A DNA stretch of 37,955 nucleotides, from positions 1 through 37,955 of the forward strand of contig JAHHQK010000019.1 in the NCBI GenBank assembly GCA_020026435.1, given 5' to 3'. Numbering within the stretch: the first letter of the stretch is position 1; each line of letters begins with the position of its first letter. The DNA comes from Alistipes sp. Lineage in GTDB: Bacteria > Bacteroidota > Bacteroidia > Bacteroidales > Rikenellaceae. Positions 34,407 to 37,955 of the stretch are shown here, piece by piece. Below the pieces are notes generated by a model that was not told where the DNA came from, searched no databases, and saw only the letters and a program-made list of their open reading frames with translations. A program made the translations under genes and the position numbers.

Positions 34407-35570
34407 ATGAAAAAATTATTCTTCATTTTGATGTGCGTTGCCTTTGCAACGACGTCTGTTTTGGCAGAAGAAGCACCCAGCAAGAAACCCAGTTTCGCTG
34501 GTTTCCAGACCAATGGCTTCTGGTCTAACTGGGAGATTTCGGCCGGTTTCGGTGTGGGTACCGCCTTGTCGAACAAGGCAGACCTGGGTGCTTATGGCGA
34601 CCGTTTCGGTATCCAGGGTAATGTTTCTCTGACCAAGTGGCTGCACCCGGTTTACGGTCTGCGTGCCGAGTTGCAGGGCGGTCGTTTCTCGAACTTCCAC
34701 CCCACCTATGGCCGTACGAAATGGCCGTATCTGTTCGCTCACTTCGACTTTATGTTGAACCTATCGAACTGGATCGGCGGCTATCGTGAGGATCGCGTTT
34801 ACTACGCTGTTCCCTACATCGGTGGCGGTTACATGGCTTCGAACTTCACGGACGACAGCCAGAGCGTAAACCACCAGGCCGGTCAGCACGATTTCGCACT
34901 GGCTTACGGTCTGTTGAACAAGTTCCGCGTGTCGCCCCGCTTCGACCTGAACGTTGAGTTCAAGGGTCTGTGGGCTCAGTCGGATCTCTGTCCCGCCGAG
35001 ATGCCGGGCAAGCACCTGTTCGGTTTTGCCGCCACGTTCGGTGTAACCTACCGTTTCAAGCACCGCGGTTGGACGCGTGCCCTCGATGCTGCCGCTACGG
35101 CTGCAACGATCGCCGCTTATCAGAAGGCTGCCGATCAGAGCAAGGCCGATCTTGAGGATGCCGAGGCTGAGAACGCACGTATGGCCAAGGAGCTGGAGGA
35201 TGCTCAGGCTGCTGCCAAGAGAATCCCCGAGACGGTTGTCGTAGAGTCGGAGGGTGAGTCGATGTCGATCCTCTTCGATTGCGGTTCGGCTCGTGTTGCT
35301 TCTAAAGAGCGCACCCGTTTGGAGCTGATCGCCCGTGCCATCAAGAACGCTCCCGAGGACAAGAAATTCCACATCGTAGGTCACGCCGACGCTCAGACGG
35401 GTACGCCCGCCTTCAACAAGACGTTGTCGGAGAAGCGTGCCAAGATCGTTTACGACTACCTCGTTAAGTCGGGTATCGATGCCGATCGTCTGACTTATGA
35501 GGGTGTTGGTGATACTCAGGATGTTCACGAGGATTACCCGAGAGCTAACCGTATCGTAACGGTTGACTAA
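34407..35570 (+). CDS. OmpA-family major outer-membrane protein
   Basis: A 387-residue protein: signal peptide (1-20, ending SVLA), an N-terminal eight-strand-type barrel with many aromatic strand ends (about 30-215), a coiled, Ala/Glu-rich linker (about 225-270, KADLEDAEAENARMAKELEDAQ), and a C-terminal OmpA peptidoglycan-binding domain (about 280-387). In that domain SILFDCGSARV, HIVGHADAQTGTPAFNKTLSEKRAKIV and YPRANRIVTVD are the expected blocks. It anchors the outer membrane to the wall. It has its own promoter and terminator, so it is monocistronic, and its codon use (cgt, ggt, aac) suggests strong expression. Confidence 0.93.
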   Translation: MKKLFFILMCVAFATTSVLAEEAPSKKPSFAGFQTNGFWSNWEISAGFGVGTALSNKADLGAYGDRFGIQGNVSLTKWLHPVYGLRAELQGGRFSNFHPTYGRTKWPYLFAHFDFMLNLSNWIGGYREDRVYYAVPYIGGGYMASNFTDDSQSVNHQAGQHDFALAYGLLNKFRVSPRFDLNVEFKGLWAQSDLCPAEMPGKHLFGFAATFGVTYRFKHRGWTRALDAAATAATIAAYQKAADQSKADLEDAEAENARMAKELEDAQAAAKRIPETVVVESEGESMSILFDCGSARVASKERTRLELIARAIKNAPEDKKFHIVGHADAQTGTPAFNKTLSEKRAKIVYDYLVKSGIDADRLTYEGVGDTQDVHEDYPRANRIVTVD

Positions 35571-35595
35571 TCGTCGATAAGTCTTTTATAAACAG

Positions 35596-35630
35596 GCGAG
35601 GCCGTCCCTTGGGGCGGTCTCGCTTTTTTT
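35596..35630 (+). terminator. Terminator of the OmpA-family gene
   Basis: A stem of 12-13 bp, 35596-35608 with 35611-35623 with two G-U pairs, followed by seven T. Confidence 0.85.
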
Positions 35631-36286
35631 GTGGGTATATCCTTTCTGCTCGTTTTGCCGTATTCGGAAATCTGCGAAACAAGACTCCCGTTTTGTGGGC
35701 TTTCTGCCTGAAAACAAAGGGGTATCACAATGATTCTCTTAAAAACGAGGATTTTGACACACCCTCGTTTTTTTTGATGTTTGAATATTTACATGGGGTT
35801 TGTCGGCTTTTGGGAGGAGGATATGCCGGGAGGGGTGGGGCGGATGTGAGATGTGGTCTGTCTGTGAGGGGGCTTGGGGGCGAGAATCCGAGACGGTCTT
35901 GAAGGGGATTTCGAGGAAGAGAGGAAGGTGTGTGAGTAAGGACGGTGCGGTGGGCAAGATGTAAAGAAGGGGAGGAGTGCGGGAGCGTATTCAACGGCGG
36001 GTGTGGAGGAATTTTTGCAGGGGGAGCGGTCGGGCGGACACTGCTGCCGAGGCCTTTTCTGTGTTGGCGGGATCTAAGGGGTGGTGCTGTCGGGGAGAGT
36101 ACGGACGCATCCTTGAGTTTTCGGGATTTTTGGGGAACCCAGCAGAAACGAGGATGTCGGTGATGGCCGGAGAGGGAGAAAACGGGACGGTGAGATCCGG
36201 GGGCAAGAAAATAGGGGGCGAAGAGAGCGAGCAAGAAAAATATAAGGGGGAAGGTGTATTTTGAAATGTACCCCGTTCATTTGATA
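35631..36286. other. G-rich spacer without a gene
   Basis: After a bidirectional hairpin at 35741-35775 the plus strand becomes strongly G-rich (35810-36240). Frames on both strands are low-complexity with no promoter. I see no gene. Confidence 0.6.
35741..35775. terminator. Bidirectional terminator-type hairpin without an obvious gene
   Basis: A 10-bp perfect stem, 35741-35750 with 35763-35772, with A and T flanks on both sides. It lies 170 nt past the OmpA gene, which already has a terminator. Confidence 0.55.
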
Positions 36287-36287
36287 C

Positions 36288-36316
36288 AAAAAAAAGGATC
36301 GCCGTTAAGCGATCCT
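36288..36316 (-). terminator. Terminator of tRNA-Gln
   Basis: An 8-bp stem, 36309-36316 with 36295-36302, with a 6-nt loop, followed on the minus strand by an eight-T tract. It starts 2 nt after the encoded CCA. Confidence 0.9.
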
Positions 36317-36318
36317 CT

Positions 36319-36392
36319 TGGTTGAGCTACCAGGATTCGAACCTGGAATAACAGGACCAGAATCTGTTGTGTTACCATTACACCATAGCTCA
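36319..36392 (-). tRNA. tRNA-Gln (anticodon CTG), CCA encoded
   Basis: A 74-nt gene on the minus strand: acceptor TGAGCTA/TAGCTCA, D-arm GTGT-AATGGTA-ACAC, anticodon loop TTCTGGT with anticodon CTG, 4-nt variable loop, T-arm CCAGG-TTCGAAT-CCTGG, discriminator A, then CCA. The U1-A72 pair is typical of Gln tRNAs. The last pair of the anticodon stem (31-39) is an A-C mismatch. It has its own promoter and terminator. Confidence 0.95.
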
Positions 36393-36414
36393 ATGTCCTA
36401 TTGTTTTGACGATG

Positions 36415-36445
36415 CAAAAGTAGATAAAATTTTTAATATACCAAA
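36415..36445 (-). promoter_or_regulatory. Promoter of tRNA-Gln
   Basis: On the minus strand, TTTG (36445-36442) and TACTTTTG (36422-36415) are 19 nt apart. The likely start site is about 16 nt before the mature tRNA 5' end. Confidence 0.8.
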
Positions 36446-36464
36446 AAAAATCGCAAAAAAAATG

Positions 36465-36472
36465 TATCTTTG
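36465..36472 (+). promoter_or_regulatory. -7 element of the nucleoside transporter gene
   Basis: TATCTTTG, 62 nt before the ATG. The resulting leader of about 55 nt contains CAACCTAAAA at 36498-36507, complementary to the repeated motif in the small RNA at 76-267. Confidence 0.55.
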
Positions 36473-36534
36473 TTTTCCCGCTATGAGCGTAAAAAAACAA
36501 CCTAAAATATTAATTATCTCAAATTCAAATAGTT

Positions 36535-37770
36535 ATGAATATCAAAATTCGCCTCACCGTGATGAACTTTCTCCAGTATGGAGTTTGGGGTGCATGGCTT
36601 ATCACGCTCGGAGCCTATCTCGGAGGAAGTCTGCATTTCGATGGCGCACAGATCGGCAGTTTTTTTGCCACCATGGGTATCGCCTCGTTGTTTATGCCTG
36701 CCGTGATGGGTGTATTGGCCGACCGCTTTATCCCCGCACAGAAACTTTTGGGACTTTGCCACTTTGCCGCTGCGGCCTTCCTGATCTACGGAGCCTCGCA
36801 GACCCAATACGGCACGCTCTATACGGCTATCCTGCTCAGCGTGATGTTCTATATGCCGACCATCGCCCTGTCGAATTCCGTGGCCTTCAACGCCCTCGAA
36901 AAATCGGGTCTGGACACCGTGAAGGACTTCCCGCCCATCCGTGTGTGGGGTACCGTGGGCTTCATCTGCTCGATGTGGATAGTCGATCTCCTGGGCTTGG
37001 GCCTTTCGTCCACCCAGCTCTATTTCTCGGCTGCTCTGGGTATCCTCCTCGGCGTTTACTCGTTCACGCTGCCGTCTTGCCCGGTCAATCGCAATGCAGG
37101 CCCGTCGTCGCTGGTCGATAAGTTGGGTCTGAGGGCCTTCACCCTCTTCAAGCAGCGCAAGATGGCCATCTTCTTCATCTTCTCGATGATGCTGGGTATG
37201 TCGCTTCAGATCACCAATGCCTTTGCCGACGGTTACATCAAGAGCTTCGGCGATGTGGCGGTCTACGGCGATCAGTACCTCGGTACATTCGGTGTGGAGC
37301 ATTCGACGATCCTGATCTCCCTGTCGCAGATCTCCGAGACGCTCTGTATCCTGCTTATTCCCTTCTTCCTGCACCGCTTCGGTATCAAGACCGTGATGCT
37401 GATCTCTATGTTCGCCTGGGTGCTCCGTTTCGGACTGCTTGGTGCAGGTGATCCGGGTTCGGGTGTGTGGATGTTCATCCTCTCGATGATCGTCTACGGC
37501 GTGGCCTTCGACTTCTTCAACATTTCGGGATCGCTCTTCGTGGAACATGAGACCTCGGATTTGATCCGTTCGTCGGCCCAGGGTGTGTTTATGATCATGA
37601 CCAACGGCTTCGGTGCGTTCATCGGTTCGTATATCGCCGGTGCGGTGGTCAAGTCCTTTAACTTTCCCATGTCGTGGTATATCTTCGCCGCTTATTCGCT
37701 GGTGGTGGCCATCCTCTTTGCCATTGTCTTCAAGTACAAGCATAATCCTTCGGAGGCTCCCAAACATTAG
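36535..37770 (+). CDS. Nucleoside:H+ symporter (NupG-like MFS)
   Basis: A 411-residue, 12-segment inner-membrane transporter. The N-terminal LTVMNFLQYGVWGAWLITLG, then FNALEKSGLDTVKDFPPIRVWGTVGFI and LFVEHETSDLIRSSAQGVFM are typical of the nucleoside:proton symporter family (NupG/XapB), which imports purine and pyrimidine nucleosides. Length is normal. It is monocistronic, with its own promoter and a strong terminator. The exact nucleoside specificity cannot be read. The AT-rich leader with a 10-nt site complementary to the small RNA is discussed separately. Confidence 0.88.
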   Translation: MNIKIRLTVMNFLQYGVWGAWLITLGAYLGGSLHFDGAQIGSFFATMGIASLFMPAVMGVLADRFIPAQKLLGLCHFAAAAFLIYGASQTQYGTLYTAILLSVMFYMPTIALSNSVAFNALEKSGLDTVKDFPPIRVWGTVGFICSMWIVDLLGLGLSSTQLYFSAALGILLGVYSFTLPSCPVNRNAGPSSLVDKLGLRAFTLFKQRKMAIFFIFSMMLGMSLQITNAFADGYIKSFGDVAVYGDQYLGTFGVEHSTILISLSQISETLCILLIPFFLHRFGIKTVMLISMFAWVLRFGLLGAGDPGSGVWMFILSMIVYGVAFDFFNISGSLFVEHETSDLIRSSAQGVFMIMTNGFGAFIGSYIAGAVVKSFNFPMSWYIFAAYSLVVAILFAIVFKYKHNPSEAPKH

Positions 37771-37803
37771 TCCGGGTCCTTTCCCCGCGGATCGCGCGAT
37801 ATG

Positions 37804-37838
37804 GCCGCTTGTCCCTTTCGGACGGGCGGCTTTTTTTT
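37804..37838 (+). terminator. Terminator of the nucleoside transporter gene
   Basis: An 11-bp stem, 37804-37814 with 37820-37830, with a 5-nt loop and two G-U pairs, followed by eight T. The remaining 117 nt of the window are G-rich and hold nothing recognisable. Confidence 0.88.
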
Positions 37839-37955
37839 GTGCCGGAGCGGGGAGGGCAAGGAACGGGGCGGTGCGGGCGTCAATGCGGACGGGCTGCGGA
37901 AATGGCGGAAAAGAGTGGGTAAGTGAGGGGGAACAGGTGCGGAGAGGTGGGGTGG

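Overview
This window looks like a chromosomal, housekeeping-rich segment of a Bacteroidales genome, most likely Alistipes or a close Rikenellaceae relative. Three things point there. Promoters fit the Bacteroidetes pattern: a -33 TTTG, a spacer of 19-20 nt, then a -7 TAnnTTTG. The gene order ftsX / DUF3098 / uppP / truB / queA is typical of Bacteroidetes, as are a stand-alone GT5 glycogen-synthase half followed by a DUF4270 lipoprotein, and tgt / LptF-G permease / PASTA protein / RluA. Coding DNA is GC-rich, while start regions are AT-rich and lack strong Shine-Dalgarno sequences. The genus is an inference; no rRNA is present to settle it.

Layout. 1-903: a free-standing structured small RNA (promoter at 38-69, terminator at 239-267), then a G-rich spacer. 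904-3236 (minus): polyprenyl diphosphate synthase and a sugar MFS transporter. 3418-15960 (plus): YfhO-like membrane protein, FtsX, DUF3098, UppP, TruB, QueA, GT5 half-domain, DUF4270 lipoprotein, TopA and an exported C1 peptidase. 15961-17490: a long spacer that contains a complete minus-strand mini-gene for a 25-residue peptide. 17491-18882 (plus): BamA-type outer-membrane barrel. 19578-26376 (minus): Tgt, LptF/G permease, PASTA protein, RluA-type pseudouridine synthase, tRNA-Trp and YgiQ. 26612-28940 (plus): GT2, ECF sigma factor and RsmG, overlapping or abutting. 29606-31347: divergent sdaA and ridA. 31683-35570 (plus): class II ribonucleotide reductase and an OmpA-family porin. 36319-36392 (minus): tRNA-Gln. 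36535-37770 (plus): NupG-like nucleoside transporter.

How the genes fit together. Envelope biogenesis dominates: polyprenyl diphosphate synthesis and UppP recycling of the lipid carrier, FtsX in division, LptF/G in LPS export, plus barrel, OmpA and PASTA proteins. RNA modification is also dense: TruB, QueA, Tgt, an RluA-family enzyme and RsmG. QueA and Tgt belong to the same queuosine pathway. SdaA releases 2-aminoacrylate and RidA, divergently transcribed beside it, clears that intermediate.

Most interesting observations: (1) the small RNA at about 76-267 has four strong helices besides its terminator and one long unpaired segment carrying a 13-nt motif twice. That motif is complementary to the 5' leaders of the two MFS transporter genes at opposite ends of the window. 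(2) The 25-aa peptide gene at 16629-16706 has a near-ideal promoter and its own terminator. (3) Tgt lacks all three zinc-ligand cysteines. No CRISPR array, insertion sequence, prophage or integrase was seen.
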